From Flavobacterium sp. RSP15 (GTDB lineage Bacteria; Bacteroidota; Bacteroidia; Flavobacteriales; Flavobacteriaceae), in the NCBI RefSeq assembly GCF_003968755.1, contig NZ_RYDL01000003.1:1-64000 (forward strand): a DNA stretch of 64,000 bases, given 5' to 3'. The first letter of the stretch is position 1, and each line of letters starts with the position of its first letter. The position numbers and the translations under genes were made by a program. The notes below the pieces were generated by a model, which saw only the letters and a program-made list of their open reading frames with translations, did not search any database and was not told the DNA's origin. Of the stretch, positions 9,397 to 19,351 are shown one piece after another.

Positions 9397-10446
9397 TTAA
9401 ATACTTTCTAAAATTTCTTTGCGTTTAATCTTTCCACTTTCGGTTTCACTAAATTTAGAAACATAAAAAACTTCTTTCGGTTTTTCATATTTGTCTAAAC
9501 CATCAAAAATACTCTCATCCAGTACTTGTTGTTCCCCTTCTATAACAATGACTAGTTTTTCTCCTAAAACTGAATCTTCTTTTCCAGCTACAAAAAATCT
9601 TGAGTTAATTTTATCAGATAGCTTATCTTCAATTTTTTCAGGAATTAATTTTATTCCGCCACTATTTATTACGTTATCTATTCGTCCTAAAAAAACAAAC
9701 TGATTTTCGCCTACCAGTTCCACTAAATCGTTTGTAATAATCGAATTGTTTGAAATTTTTAATGCATCAATCACCAGACAATTCCTTTCATCTTGGCTAA
9801 TTTTAATATTTGGTAAAATTGAAAAAGTCTCCTCTCCTATCTTTTTTGCGGCAATATGAGTAATAGTTTCCGTCATTCCATAGGTCTCATAAACTTTCGT
9901 TTTCAATTTAGAAAGCCCTTTTTCAAGAGAATTACTCATTTTAGCACCACCAACAATCATTTTTTTTACATTTTTTAATGCAGATAAAGAGTTTAGAGCT
10001 TGTAGAGGAACCATAGCAACAAAATCATATTTATTATCGTTATATTGCATAGGATGAGAACTTGGCGCAACAAAATCAACATCAAGACCAAGAATAAAAC
10101 TCCTCACAAACATCATTTTTCCAGCAATATATTTAGTTGGCAAACAATGCAATGCTCTATCTCCGGGTTTTAAATCGAAAAAATCACCGGTTGCAATCGC
10201 CGAATTGACCATAGCTTGTTTATCGACACGAATCAATTTAGGACTTCCTGTAGTCCCAGAAGTATTCATTTCAATATAGGATTTGTTATCAAACCAATCG
10301 AGAATAAAATCTCCCACTGATTTTTCGAATTCCTCACCTTCTTTTATAAAACTGTATGCTACTCTGCATAAATCATTTCGATTCAGATGAAACCCATTTA
10401 GTTTAAAAAGGTTGTGGACATTGTAATATGCTATTGCATCAATCAT
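9397..10446 (-). CDS. menE: o-Succinylbenzoate-CoA ligase (AMP-binding family)
   Basis: A 349-residue adenylate-forming enzyme, short for the ANL superfamily, as MenE proteins of Bacteroidota are. MenE activates o-succinylbenzoate with ATP and CoA in menaquinone synthesis, the main respiratory quinone of flavobacteria. Motifs seen: the P-loop MNTSGTTGSPK at about residues 59-69, VYETYGMTET in the middle, FLGRIDNVINSGGIK near the hinge and a C-terminal lysine in ETESGKIKRKEIL. It is followed on the minus strand by nothing for 670 bases. A CPBP-family protease gene lies 37 bases upstream on the same strand, so the two probably form one transcript. Other men genes are outside the window. Confidence 0.82.
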   Translation of the reverse strand: MIDAIAYYNVHNLFKLNGFHLNRNDLCRVAYSFIKEGEEFEKSVGDFILDWFDNKSYIEMNTSGTTGSPKLIRVDKQAMVNSAIATGDFFDLKPGDRALHCLPTKYIAGKMMFVRSFILGLDVDFVAPSSHPMQYNDNKYDFVAMVPLQALNSLSALKNVKKMIVGGAKMSNSLEKGLSKLKTKVYETYGMTETITHIAAKKIGEETFSILPNIKISQDERNCLVIDALKISNNSIITNDLVELVGENQFVFLGRIDNVINSGGIKLIPEKIEDKLSDKINSRFFVAGKEDSVLGEKLVIVIEGEQQVLDESIFDGLDKYEKPKEVFYVSKFSETESGKIKRKEILESI

Positions 10447-10483
10447 GATAAGCTTATTTTAAATTATTGTACAGTTTTACTAT

Positions 10484-11395
10484 TTAAATATTTCCAGTTA
10501 ATTTTTCTTTCCAATTGGTCCAATTGTATTTTTTACTAAAGATAAATAAAAGTATTGGGTAAATGAAAACAACGGGAACTATTACATCTAATCCAGCAGA
10601 TGGATCCGAAATATCCTTAAAAATAGAGTGCGTCTGAAAGGCAGACCAATCCGATGTGACCAACAATGCTCCTACTAAGTTATTAGCTGCGTGAAATCCC
10701 AATGCGAGTTCCATACCCTCATCCATCAAGGTAATGATTCCAAGAAACAATCCGGTTCCTATATAATATACTAAAATAATAGGACCAATCTTAGCAACTT
10801 CAGGGTTAAACCAATGCATTCCTCCAAAAATAAGAGAAGTCATCAGTAACGGAAACCACTTGTTTTTAGCAAGGTTTGCAAATCCCTGCATCAAATAGCC
10901 TCTAAAAATATATTCTTCAGAACTAGTTTGTATCGGAATTAAAACAACACCTATGAGAACCAAAATAGCAAATGGAACAGGCTTAAAATTGATGACAAAA
11001 TCACTTGGACTGTAAAAATAAAATAACAAGGTAGATACAATTGTTATTGCCGCCCAAATCAAAAATGAAAACACGATTCGTTTCCAGTCTACTTTAGCTC
11101 TTGAAGTAGTTACCGAAAGTAGTGTTTGATGATGCAAATAACGAACAACCAAAATAATACTGCCCATGAGAACCACAAATGATATCAGGACTAAAAACAA
11201 GGTTAAATTGGGTTCAAAAAACTGCATTACAGCTTCGTTATTTGAAGGATATGGCTTTCCTTTAACGGTTGTTTCATAAATTAAGAGGATCAGAAGTGGC
11301 AACTGACCCAAGATTGAAGCAAAAATAAATATAAATGATCCCTTAATATATTTCCAAAACGTATTCTCTGATTTTAAACCCTGCGCTATAAACAT
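10484..11395 (-). CDS. CPBP-family intramembrane metalloprotease
   Basis: A 303-residue polytopic membrane protein with about eight hydrophobic segments. It contains the CPBP (CAAX protease and bacteriocin-processing, Abi) signature: EEYIFRGYLMQG (EExxxR motif), then HWFNP (FxxxH-type motif) and later FHAANNLVGAL (HxxxN/B). These supply the glutamate and histidine ligands and catalytic residues of Rce1-like proteases. Substrates of bacterial members are mostly unknown; some process peptides or modulate sensor signalling. It sits upstream of menE in the same direction and is divergent from an ArsC-like gene, with a 97-base intergenic region. Confidence 0.82.
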   Translation of the reverse strand: MFIAQGLKSENTFWKYIKGSFIFIFASILGQLPLLILLIYETTVKGKPYPSNNEAVMQFFEPNLTLFLVLISFVVLMGSIILVVRYLHHQTLLSVTTSRAKVDWKRIVFSFLIWAAITIVSTLLFYFYSPSDFVINFKPVPFAILVLIGVVLIPIQTSSEEYIFRGYLMQGFANLAKNKWFPLLMTSLIFGGMHWFNPEVAKIGPIILVYYIGTGLFLGIITLMDEGMELALGFHAANNLVGALLVTSDWSAFQTHSIFKDISDPSAGLDVIVPVVFIYPILLFIFSKKYNWTNWKEKLTGNI

Positions 11396-11419
11396 CTATT
11401 TTAATTTAATTTTATACTT

Positions 11420-11447
11420 GATTAGTTTCACAAACGTTATTTTTGTT
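11420..11447 (+). promoter_or_regulatory. Bacteroidota-type promoter of the ArsC-like gene
   Basis: A -33 TTG at 11420-11422 and a -7 TATTTTTG (TAnnTTTG) at 11440-11447 are separated by 17 bases. The start codon of the gene is at 11493. Confidence 0.55.
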
Positions 11448-11492
11448 ACCACTAATCTAATGCTTTTAACAATTATTTAAAAACGACTAAAT

Positions 11493-11837
11493 ATGATACA
11501 AATATACCATAATTCACGTTGCGGAAAATCTAGAAATTGCCTCGCACTGATAGAAAAATCAGAAAAAGAGTTTGAAGTAATCAATTATCTGATAAGTCCG
11601 CCTACTTTTGAACAATTGTCTGCAATTATAAAGAAACTAAATATAGCACCGATAGCATTGGTTCGCCAAAAAGAAAAAATTTGGATTGAAAATTTCAAAG
11701 GAACAACGATGAATGAGGAACAAATCATTCAAGCTATGCTATCAAACCCAATTCTGATAGAAAGACCCCTGGTTATCATGGGAAATAAAGCAATAATAGG
11801 AAGAGATTTAGAAAAAGTAGAGGCCTTTATTTCCTAA
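11493..11837 (+). CDS. ArsC/Spx-family thioredoxin-fold protein (arsenate reductase, glutaredoxin type)
   Basis: A 114-residue protein of the ArsC family. The N-terminus IYHNSRCGKSRNCLALI holds the nucleophilic cysteine (about residue 10) of glutaredoxin-dependent arsenate reductases, and IERPLVIMGNKAIIGR near the C-terminus holds the conserved arginine region (usually RPI...). Full length for the family. There is no arsenite pump or ArsR regulator nearby, so it may be a general ArsC-like oxidoreductase (YffB/YfgD group) rather than a real arsenic-resistance protein. It has its own promoter and is closely followed by a TonB-receptor gene with a separate promoter. Confidence 0.78.
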   Translation: MIQIYHNSRCGKSRNCLALIEKSEKEFEVINYLISPPTFEQLSAIIKKLNIAPIALVRQKEKIWIENFKGTTMNEEQIIQAMLSNPILIERPLVIMGNKAIIGRDLEKVEAFIS

Positions 11838-11871
11838 AATTCTTAGTTTTTTAATTAACATTTTTTTGTGA

Positions 11872-11901
11872 TTTGTAGTATTAAACCATCTCTTACTTTT
11901 G
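11872..11901 (+). promoter_or_regulatory. Promoter of the TonB-receptor gene
   Basis: TTTG at 11872-11875, an 18-base spacer and TACTTTTG (TAnnTTTG) at 11894-11901. The element overlaps the first possible start (a TTG at 11899) of the receptor frame and so rules that start out in favour of ATG 11935. Confidence 0.65.
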
Positions 11902-11934
11902 CAATCTAACGACTGTAACCAAAGTTTTTTTAAA

Positions 11935-14457
11935 ATGAAAAAAATGAAATCTGTTTTAATTCTAGTGCTCTTCTTTACTACACTATTTAGTTTTGCCCAA
12001 CAAGCTCCAACCCAAAAAATTAAAATTTCCGGTAAAGTAATAGAAAAAATCAGCAAACAACCCTTGGAATATGCTACTGTAACATTTATGAATCCTAACA
12101 ATCCAAAACCGGTTGCCGGAGGAATAACAAATCCAAAAGGAGAGTTTGATATTGATGTTATTCCTGGTGTTTACGACATTAGTATTGAATTTATTTCTTT
12201 CAAAGTAAATGAAATTAAGCAAAAAAAACTTCAGGTCAACACCAGTTTAGGTTTGATTAGTTTAGAGGAAGATGCGAATCAATTGAATGAGGTTATAATT
12301 CGATCAGAAAAAACTACAGTCGAAATCAAATTAGATAAAAAAGTATACAACGTAGGAAATGACCTGATGGTAAAAGGTGGTACTGTAAGTGATGTGTTAG
12401 ACAACATTCCTTCTGTTTCTGTAGATATTGAAGGAAATATAAGCCTTCGTGGGAATGATAATGTACGCGTTCTTATTGATGGCAGACCGTCAAATGCGAT
12501 TAATATCGCGGAAGCCTTGCGATTGATTCCTGCGGATGCCATTGAAAAAGTAGAAGTGATCACCAACCCATCAGCACGATACGATGCTGAAGGTGGTGGT
12601 GGGTTATTAAATATCATTTTGAAAAAAGGAAAAAACCGCGGTTTAAACGGAACATTTATTGGCTCGGCAGGTTATCCTGAAAATAATGGTTTGAGTGGTA
12701 CATTAAATTATAAATCTGACAACTTTAATCTTTTCACTACTCAAGGATACAACAAGCGGAACAGTCCAGGAAACGCTCTTACAAATACCAATTATTTAAA
12801 TGCAGACAACACTATCAACAATATTATAAATGAAACCCGAGAAAATGACCGATTTAGTAAAGGGTACAATGGGAATTTTGGAATAGAATTGTACTTAAAT
12901 GAGACCACCGCATGGACCAATACATTCAATTACCGAAAAAATAACGGAGATAATCGGGACAATGTTTTTCAGAATTATTTTGAGGCAGATAACACTTTTG
13001 ATTACACTCGTAACCGAATCAATTTAGAAAGCAGTGATAGTGAAAATGTAGAATTTGCAACTAATTTTACTAAAAAATTCAAAAAAGAAGGACATAAATT
13101 AACCCTTGACGGTTCCTTTTCAACTAGTAAAGACCTCGAAATAGCAGTAATTACGGATAGAGCTACCAATACTGCTGAAGTAAAATTTGACAACACCCTC
13201 AACAACCAAAGTCAAAGTCGAAATTTACTCCAGATGGATTATGTGTTGCCTATTGGCGAAGGAGGTCAGTTTGAGGCTGGATATCGTGGTGATTTTTCAG
13301 AATTACTCACGGATTATCAAGTTAAAAATGACGGCCTAATCAATAAAAACTTCACCAATACATTAGAATATAAGGAGAAAGTGAATGCTGTTTACACCCA
13401 ATATGGAATGAAAATAAATAAATTTTCTGTCTTAGTAGGATTGCGTTTTGAGGATTCTAATATTAATATCAATCAATTGGCAACTAATGATTTTAATACT
13501 AAAAAATACAATAACTTTTTCCCAAGTGCCTTCTTTACTTATGAAATTTCAGACAAAAGTAGCGCTTCTGTAAGTTACAGCCGAAGAGTGCAAAGACCAA
13601 GAGGACGATTTTTGAATCCGTTCAGTAACTTGTCCAGTAACATCAATATTTTTGTCGGAAATCCAGATTTAGATCCCGCTTTTTCAGATGCAATTGATTT
13701 TGGTTACATCAAAAGATGGGAAAAACTTACCTTTAATACATCCATATATGTAAATAAAACAACGAATGTTTTTCAATTTGCAAGAAGAGAATCAGGAGAT
13801 TTTATTGTAACCGTAATCGACGATAAAGATACAGTTCTGAATGGTGAGGTAACACAAATTAATGGTGGTGAAGATACACGTATTCCAATTATCATTAGCT
13901 CACCTATTAACTTAGCTACAGGATATAGAGTAGGATTTGAATTCACGTTAAATTATTCTCCATATAAATGGTGGAAATTAAACAGTAACTTCAATTTCTT
14001 CAGAAACGAAACTCAAGGAGATTTTACTTATACTGATTTTAAAAATAATGAAATTGTACAAAATTTTGATAACGTAGCAACTTCATGGTCTACAAGACTG
14101 ACTTCAAAAATCACGTTACCGTACAAAATTGACTGGCAGACAAATGCAAGTTATAACGGTCCGCAAAATAATGCCCAGGGAAGAAGCTTAGGTATTTTTG
14201 CAGCAAATATAGCGTTCAGCAAAGACATCTTGAAGGATAAAGGAACACTTTCATTCAACGTGAGTGATGTATTCAACTCCCGAAAAAGAATGATGGAAAG
14301 TAATCTTCCTGGATTTGCAAACTCCTACAGTGAAATGCAATGGAGAGTGAGACAGTTTAGTTTGTCTTTCACATATCGTTTTAACAAACCAAAAAACGAA
14401 AAAGAAAAACAACCTAGAAAATTGCAAAATGATAACGAAGGCGATTATCAAGGATAA
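11935..14457 (+). CDS. TonB-dependent receptor / outer membrane beta-barrel protein with CarboxypepD_reg-like domain
   Basis: An 840-residue outer-membrane receptor. The start at 11935 gives a typical signal peptide (KKMKSVLILVLFFTTLFSFA, cleaved before QQAPTQ). Next comes a CarboxypepD_reg-like domain (about residues 25-105, ISGKVIEKISKQPLEYATV), then a plug domain (GGTVSDVLDNIPSVSVD, SLRGNDNVRVLIDGRP, EVITNPSARYDAEGG) and a long beta-barrel ending in aromatic FSLSFTYRFN. The short C-terminal tail NKPKNEKEKQPRK is hydrophilic. The group is annotated as outer membrane beta-barrel family protein. No SusD partner is adjacent, so a glycan-utilisation role is not indicated. The ligand is unknown. 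Confidence 0.85.
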   Translation: MKKMKSVLILVLFFTTLFSFAQQAPTQKIKISGKVIEKISKQPLEYATVTFMNPNNPKPVAGGITNPKGEFDIDVIPGVYDISIEFISFKVNEIKQKKLQVNTSLGLISLEEDANQLNEVIIRSEKTTVEIKLDKKVYNVGNDLMVKGGTVSDVLDNIPSVSVDIEGNISLRGNDNVRVLIDGRPSNAINIAEALRLIPADAIEKVEVITNPSARYDAEGGGGLLNIILKKGKNRGLNGTFIGSAGYPENNGLSGTLNYKSDNFNLFTTQGYNKRNSPGNALTNTNYLNADNTINNIINETRENDRFSKGYNGNFGIELYLNETTAWTNTFNYRKNNGDNRDNVFQNYFEADNTFDYTRNRINLESSDSENVEFATNFTKKFKKEGHKLTLDGSFSTSKDLEIAVITDRATNTAEVKFDNTLNNQSQSRNLLQMDYVLPIGEGGQFEAGYRGDFSELLTDYQVKNDGLINKNFTNTLEYKEKVNAVYTQYGMKINKFSVLVGLRFEDSNININQLATNDFNTKKYNNFFPSAFFTYEISDKSSASVSYSRRVQRPRGRFLNPFSNLSSNINIFVGNPDLDPAFSDAIDFGYIKRWEKLTFNTSIYVNKTTNVFQFARRESGDFIVTVIDDKDTVLNGEVTQINGGEDTRIPIIISSPINLATGYRVGFEFTLNYSPYKWWKLNSNFNFFRNETQGDFTYTDFKNNEIVQNFDNVATSWSTRLTSKITLPYKIDWQTNASYNGPQNNAQGRSLGIFAANIAFSKDILKDKGTLSFNVSDVFNSRKRMMESNLPGFANSYSEMQWRVRQFSLSFTYRFNKPKNEKEKQPRKLQNDNEGDYQG

Positions 14458-14463
14458 AAAAGT

Positions 14464-14492
14464 AAGGACTCATGAAAATGGGTCCTTTTATA
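14464..14492 (+). terminator. Hairpin after the TonB-receptor gene
   Basis: AAGGAC at 14464-14469 pairs with GTCCTT at 14482-14487, followed by TTATAATTTTA. It starts 7 bases after the receptor stop. The stem is short. Confidence 0.5.
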
Positions 14493-14536
14493 ATTTTATG
14501 TTGCTTATTATATGGAGAAGAAAGTAAAGCATAAAA

Positions 14537-14562
14537 AAAGGACTCCCCTACAGAAGTCCTTT
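14537..14562. terminator. Bidirectional terminator between convergent genes
   Basis: AAAGGACT (14537-14544) pairs with AGTCCTTT (14555-14562), with an A tract on the left and T-rich sequence on the right. It lies between the receptor gene and the convergent small membrane-protein gene. Confidence 0.6.
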
Positions 14563-14576
14563 ATTTAACAAACAGA

Positions 14577-14741
14577 TTATACTGATTGTTCTTTCTTTGC
14601 TTTTCTTTCTTTATACATTTCCCATAATGCCCCGCCAATCCAATATTGAACGAAACCTACAAGAAAAAACATTAACCAAAATCCTATAGTAAGAATGGTT
14701 AAGAAAAGTAAAAAGCCTAAATACTGTGAAAATTCAAACAT
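14577..14741 (-). CDS. Small membrane protein of unknown function
   Basis: A 54-residue protein with one long or two short hydrophobic segments (YLGFLLFLTILTIGFWLMFF and VGFVQYWIGGALW) and a basic tail (YKERKAKKEQSV). The frame is open further up to 14822, but a good promoter (TTG-N20-TACATTTG on the minus strand, 14799-14769) lies inside that extension, so the ATG at 14741 is the likely start. I do not recognise the family. It is a single gene, divergent from fumC. Confidence 0.6.
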   Translation of the reverse strand: MFEFSQYLGFLLFLTILTIGFWLMFFLVGFVQYWIGGALWEMYKERKAKKEQSV

Positions 14742-14768
14742 GTTTTCCGGAATTTTTGAATGTAGCCA

Positions 14769-14799
14769 CAAATGTAAGTTTATTTCCTTTTCGTACCAA
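14769..14799 (-). promoter_or_regulatory. Promoter of the small membrane-protein gene
   Basis: On the minus strand: TTG (plus-strand CAA 14797-14799), a 20-base spacer, then TACATTTG (plus-strand CAAATGTA 14769-14776). The start codon at 14741 is about 28 bases downstream. Confidence 0.6.
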
Positions 14800-14991
14800 T
14801 AAAAAACCATAAAAACTATCAATCAATTTTTATAAAAAAGTAATTATCCGTATTTTTGAGCTCAGAATTTGGAGCTATTTCCCGCTGTACACTCCAATCT
14901 TTTCTTTTTGAAAATAAAAAGAAAAGGATTTCCGTTGCCATCGGGGCTAAAAACACAGTAAACGACATCATTATTTTTAAATAACAACAAA

Positions 14992-16389
14992 ATGAAATTC
15001 AGAATAGAAAAAGACACCATGGGTGAAGTGCAGGTTCCCGCTGACAAATACTGGGGTGCACAAACAGAACGTTCCAGGAACAACTTCAAAATAGGTCCTT
15101 CGGCTTCCATGCCAAAGGAAATTGTTGAAGGCTTTGCGTATCTTAAAAAAGCAGCGGCTTATGCCAATTGCGATTTAGGAGTTTTACCAGTCGAAAAAAG
15201 AGATGCCATTGCTGCGGTTTGTGATGAAATTCTAGCCGGAAAACTAGATGATGAGTTCCCATTGGTAATTTGGCAAACAGGTTCTGGTACACAAAGCAAC
15301 ATGAACGTGAACGAAGTTGTAGCCAATCGTGCGCAAGTTCTCAAAGGATTCAACATTGGCGAAGGCGAACAATTCATCAAAGCCAATGATGATGTGAATA
15401 AATCCCAATCTTCAAATGACACCTTCCCTACCGGAATGCACATTGCGGCCTACAAAGCAGTAGTTGAAGTTACTATTCCCGGAGTTGAAAAATTAAGAGA
15501 CACGCTTCATGCCAAAGCAGTTGAATTTAATACAGTAGTTAAAATAGGTCGGACACATTTAATGGACGCTACTCCACTAACATTAGGACAGGAAATTTCA
15601 GGATATGTAGCACAATTGAACTACGGTTTGAAAGCGGTTAAAAATACATTGGCACACTTATCCGAAGTAGCTTTAGGGGGAACAGCCGTAGGGACAGGAT
15701 TGAATACTCCTGATGGATACGATATAAAAGTAGCGGAATATATCGCTGAATTTACCGGACATCCATTTGTAACTGCCGAAAATAAATTTGAAGCACTTGC
15801 TGCACACGATGCCATTGTAGAAACGCACGGTGCCTTAAAACAACTAGCCGTTTCATTGAATAAAATTGCCAATGACGTCCGTATGCTGGCTTCTGGACCA
15901 CGTTCCGGAATTGGAGAAATCCTTATTCCTGAAAATGAGCCGGGATCTTCCATCATGCCAGGAAAAGTAAACCCAACACAATGTGAAGCATTGACAATGG
16001 TTTGCGCACAAGTCATGGGAAATGATGTTGCCATCGCTGTAGGAGGAATGCAAGGTCACTATGAACTAAATGTTTTCAAACCTTTGATGGCTGCAAATTT
16101 CTTGCAATCAGCCAGATTACTTGGTGATGCCTGTATGTCTTTTGACGAACATTGCGCACAAGGTATTGCACCTAACTACAAACGTATTCAAGAATTAGTT
16201 GACAACTCATTGATGTTAGTTACGGCTTTGAATACTAAAATTGGGTATTACAAATCAGCTGAAATTGCTCAAACGGCGCATAAAAACGGAACAACTCTCA
16301 AAGAAGAAGCTGTTCGTCTAGGCTACGTAACTTCAGAAGATTTTGATGCTTGGGTTAAACCCGAAGATATGGTGGGAAGCCTTAAATAA
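14992..16389 (+). CDS. fumC: Fumarate hydratase, class II
   Basis: A 465-residue iron-independent fumarase that hydrates fumarate to L-malate in the TCA cycle. The N-terminus [27 protein letters not shown] (first part) is typical. The signature [11 protein letters not shown] of the fumarase/aspartase superfamily is present, as are the substrate-site segments [24 protein letters not shown] and [16 protein letters not shown]. The length is normal and all motifs are intact. It is transcribed alone and is followed by a strong terminator. Confidence 0.93.
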   Translation: MKFRIEKDTMGEVQVPADKYWGAQTERSRNNFKIGPSASMPKEIVEGFAYLKKAAAYANCDLGVLPVEKRDAIAAVCDEILAGKLDDEFPLVIWQTGSGTQSNMNVNEVVANRAQVLKGFNIGEGEQFIKANDDVNKSQSSNDTFPTGMHIAAYKAVVEVTIPGVEKLRDTLHAKAVEFNTVVKIGRTHLMDATPLTLGQEISGYVAQLNYGLKAVKNTLAHLSEVALGGTAVGTGLNTPDGYDIKVAEYIAEFTGHPFVTAENKFEALAAHDAIVETHGALKQLAVSLNKIANDVRMLASGPRSGIGEILIPENEPGSSIMPGKVNPTQCEALTMVCAQVMGNDVAIAVGGMQGHYELNVFKPLMAANFLQSARLLGDACMSFDEHCAQGIAPNYKRIQELVDNSLMLVTALNTKIGYYKSAEIAQTAHKNGTTLKEEAVRLGYVTSEDFDAWVKPEDMVGSLK

Positions 16390-16430
16390 TTAATTATCAA
16401 GTTGAATTTTTAATTATTAAGCTATAAATT

Positions 16431-16466
16431 AGAAACCCTGCAATGTAACGTTGCAGGGTTTCTTTG
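16431..16466 (+). terminator. Terminator of fumC
   Basis: A 13-bp stem, AGAAACCCTGCAA (16431-16443) with TTGCAGGGTTTCT (16451-16463), followed by TTTG. It is about 40 bases after the stop codon. The rest of the 333-base gap to 16722 shows no gene. Confidence 0.8.
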
Positions 16467-16722
16467 TATCTATTTATATTCTGATAGCAAAATTTAAAAA
16501 TTGATTTTTGATTACACGACTAATTATCTGAATACATTTTTTTATCCTATAAGTCAGATACGTTTCTTTAGGCTTTGACAAAGTGGTGATAAGTAATAAC
16601 CATGGTATAATGTCGTATTTTAAAATCAAGATAAAATTACATAACAATCTGATTTAAAGTTTTTTTACTTAAAGTTAATTCTTTTGACTTTACGACTTTT
16701 AAACTTTTGACTTACATAGTTT

Positions 16723-17730
16723 TTATTTCTTATTAATTGTATCCATAACTTCTTTCATAATTCGAACGCTTTTCAATTTGTCTTCATGATCAAAAATTGG
16801 GCTTGTAATCATCAATTCATCAATTTGCGTATATTCGATAAATTGTTTCAATTCTGTTTCTAATTTCTTTTTGCTTCCTACAAACGAACAAGCAGTCATT
16901 TGATTCACATGAAAATGTTCTTCTTCACGCATAATCCCATCTAGCGAATCAACAGGCGGTTGTAATTGTTTTCTATCATTCCGAATCAAGTTCAAAAACA
17001 TTTGAGTCAAACTGGTTGATAATTTTTCTGCTTCTTCATCCGTATCCGCAGCTATGGCGTTTACACAAGCCATAGTTTTGGGTGCTTCTAAATATTGGGA
17101 AGGTTTGAAATTTTCTCGATAAAACTCAAATGCCTGATGCATTAGTTTGGGTGCAAAATGTCCTGCAAAGGCATACGGTAATCCATTGGCAGCAGCCAAA
17201 GCAGCACTATCCATACTGGAACCTAAAATCCAAATGGGAACATTCGTTCCTTCGGCAGGAAAAGCACGTACTTTAGCCGTAGCATTATCTTCCGAGAAAA
17301 ATTCCTGTAACGCAGCTACATTTTGAGGAAATCGCTGCGATTGCTCAAAGAAATCTTTCCGAATCGCTTGTGCTGTTAATCCATCTGTTCCCGGCGCTCT
17401 TCCTAATCCTAAATCAATCCTGTTGGGGAACAATATTTCTAAGCTTCCAAACTGTTCCGCTATAATTAACGGAGCATGATTGGGCAACATTATTCCGCCG
17501 GAACCTACCCGGATATTCTGAGTCTGACTGGCAATATAACCAATCAGGACTACCGTTGCTGTACTGGCTACATTAGCCATATTATGATGTTCGGCTAACC
17601 AAAAACGGTCGTACTCTAAACTGTCTGCCAGTTGTGCCAGTGCTGTTGTTTTTTGAAATGTTTCGCTCGCATCGCTATCTTGAGTAATTAATGCTAACTC
17701 TAATATGGAAATTGGAATCTTTTTAGTCAT
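16723..17730 (-). CDS. LLM-class flavin-dependent oxidoreductase (luciferase-like)
   Basis: A 335-residue bacterial-luciferase-like flavoprotein of the group annotated MsnO8/YhbW-like. Seen: PISILELALI at the N-terminus, YDRFWLAEHHNMANVAS (the LAEHH motif), IRVGSGGIMLPNHAPLIIAEQFGSL in two blocks, and RIDLGLGRAPGTD. These are the features of FMN-binding TIM-barrel monooxygenases that use reduced flavin and O2. The actual substrate is not known. It is transcribed alone on the minus strand; the following gene on that strand is 170 bases upstream. Confidence 0.85.
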   Translation of the reverse strand: MTKKIPISILELALITQDSDASETFQKTTALAQLADSLEYDRFWLAEHHNMANVASTATVVLIGYIASQTQNIRVGSGGIMLPNHAPLIIAEQFGSLEILFPNRIDLGLGRAPGTDGLTAQAIRKDFFEQSQRFPQNVAALQEFFSEDNATAKVRAFPAEGTNVPIWILGSSMDSAALAAANGLPYAFAGHFAPKLMHQAFEFYRENFKPSQYLEAPKTMACVNAIAADTDEEAEKLSTSLTQMFLNLIRNDRKQLQPPVDSLDGIMREEEHFHVNQMTACSFVGSKKKLETELKQFIEYTQIDELMITSPIFDHEDKLKSVRIMKEVMDTINKK

Positions 17731-17899
17731 TATAAATTTCTGATTTTATACAAAAATAATCATTTTCGGTCGAGCCAAAAATTGTCTGGTGTTAATTGAT
17801 TTATAATATTATAAAACCAAAAAAAACTATGTCTAAAAACTTTTAATAAAAAAACCGGCAACGTTGTATTGTAGATTTTGAATTTAAAAGAAAAAAAAA

Positions 17900-19102
17900 T
17901 TATTTCCCATCAACATAATTTTGTAAATAACTAAATCGTGGAGTCAGTTTTCCGTTTTCAGTTATTTTGGCTCTTTGCAAAATTCCATCTTTATCTCCAT
18001 TGAAAAATGCAGGAATTACATACTCCATGAACATTTCTCCAAATCCTTCACTGGCATCTTTAGGCAATTCACAGGGCAAATTATCAACTGCCATAACCAC
18101 AATTGCCGCAGGATGAAACACATCCACTTCTTTATCTTCATTTGGCACATACCCATAGAGAGGTTCAGCAATTGTTGATGACCTGAGGGTGCATGCTATT
18201 GGCCCATTCACATCACAAGAAACGTCAGCCACTACTTTGATCCTACAATCATTGGCTTTAAGCATTTCTCGAGTCAAAATCACAGGAGCCTCATTGGCAT
18301 GAAAATGTCCTGTTATATAGATATCAGACACTTTTGTAAATCTTTCGAAATCAGAAACATATTCTTTTGGACTGTGATAAAAATCAGTAAAATCTAAAAC
18401 CTGCCCGTCTTTTCTTTTGTTATATTCTAAGACATCTATTTGAGTATAAACAGGCTGCGAATAGTTTTTAGTTAAATAATTCTCTACCGAAACTTCCTTT
18501 ATTTTTATAGCATCCAAAATTTCTTTAGCTCCGTTTCCCACTTTTCCAGTTCCTGTAATAACAAATTTTAAAGGCGGTAACACTAATCGTTTTATATGTG
18601 CTATTAAGGCTTCTTTATCGGACAGTGTTTCTGCTTTTGGCAATTTGAACAATTCGAATTTTATTCCAAAAGCACGAATACTGTTGTATGCCCCTACTAT
18701 TCCTGCATAACGACCAAAACCAATTAACCTGCGATTGTTAGCATCAACAATTGTTTCATAATCATACAAATCGATATTTTTTTCTAAAACAGCCTGCAAT
18801 AATTTTCTGTTATAGGGCTGTTCTTTTATGGTATGCGAAAAAAAGAAATAGGATTTGTTAGGGATCAAATTTTCTATCGGTACTTCTTTTACCCCAAACA
18901 AAACATCACAATCACTGATATCATCAGTCAATTCGATGCCTTGATTTTCATATTGAGAGTCGGTAAAAACTCTAATATCAGAGTATTCTACCTTTACCAT
19001 ACACTCTTGATACTGTTGTTTCAGCTTTGTTAATTCATCAGGTGAAAAAACAACTCTTCTGTCAGGTGGATTTTTTCGTTCTTTTAAAATTCCAAATTTC
19101 AT
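17900..19102 (-). CDS. Saccharopine / alanine dehydrogenase-like NAD(P)-dependent oxidoreductase
   Basis: A 400-residue protein of the alanine dehydrogenase / pyridine nucleotide transhydrogenase N-terminal superfamily. The N-terminus MKFGILKERKNPPDRRVVFSP resembles lysine-forming saccharopine dehydrogenase and the lysine-ketoglutarate reductase domain. A Rossmann loop, FVITGTGKVGNGAKEIL, lies at about residues 182-198, and VADVSCDVNGPIACTLRSST at about 290-310 is typical of the LKR/SDH group. It may act in lysine breakdown to saccharopine, but neighbours give no support for a pathway. Divergent from the serine hydrolase gene at 19352. Confidence 0.72.
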   Translation of the reverse strand: MKFGILKERKNPPDRRVVFSPDELTKLKQQYQECMVKVEYSDIRVFTDSQYENQGIELTDDISDCDVLFGVKEVPIENLIPNKSYFFFSHTIKEQPYNRKLLQAVLEKNIDLYDYETIVDANNRRLIGFGRYAGIVGAYNSIRAFGIKFELFKLPKAETLSDKEALIAHIKRLVLPPLKFVITGTGKVGNGAKEILDAIKIKEVSVENYLTKNYSQPVYTQIDVLEYNKRKDGQVLDFTDFYHSPKEYVSDFERFTKVSDIYITGHFHANEAPVILTREMLKANDCRIKVVADVSCDVNGPIACTLRSSTIAEPLYGYVPNEDKEVDVFHPAAIVVMAVDNLPCELPKDASEGFGEMFMEYVIPAFFNGDKDGILQRAKITENGKLTPRFSYLQNYVDGK

Positions 19103-19324
19103 ACGTTTTGAATGCTTTAGATTTAGTTTAATATAACTTAATGGTCTTTATTTGTTACAAATATAACAATTTAAGCGAATTTGAATTTATTTTAAAATAA
19201 AATTCTGCAAGCGGTACACTCCTAGTCACTGAAGTACAAAATGATACAAAAATGAGCACCTTGTCTATTGATAAAATAGTGTTAAGGTTTAGAAAAAACA
19301 TCAGACAAAAAGGCATTGATTCTA

Positions 19325-19332
19325 TATATTTG
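19325..19332 (+). promoter_or_regulatory. Probable -7 element of the serine hydrolase gene
   Basis: TATATTTG (TAnnTTTG) lies 20 bases before the ATG at 19352. It falls inside the longer open frame that begins with TTG at 19316, which argues for the start at 19352. No clear -33 TTG was found. Confidence 0.4.
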
Positions 19333-19351
19333 CCTTTCTAGCACCACAGAA

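Noticed and set aside
11899..11934. Upstream extension of the TonB-receptor frame from a TTG codon
   Set aside because: It begins inside the -7 promoter element and would spoil the signal peptide; ATG 11935 fits better.
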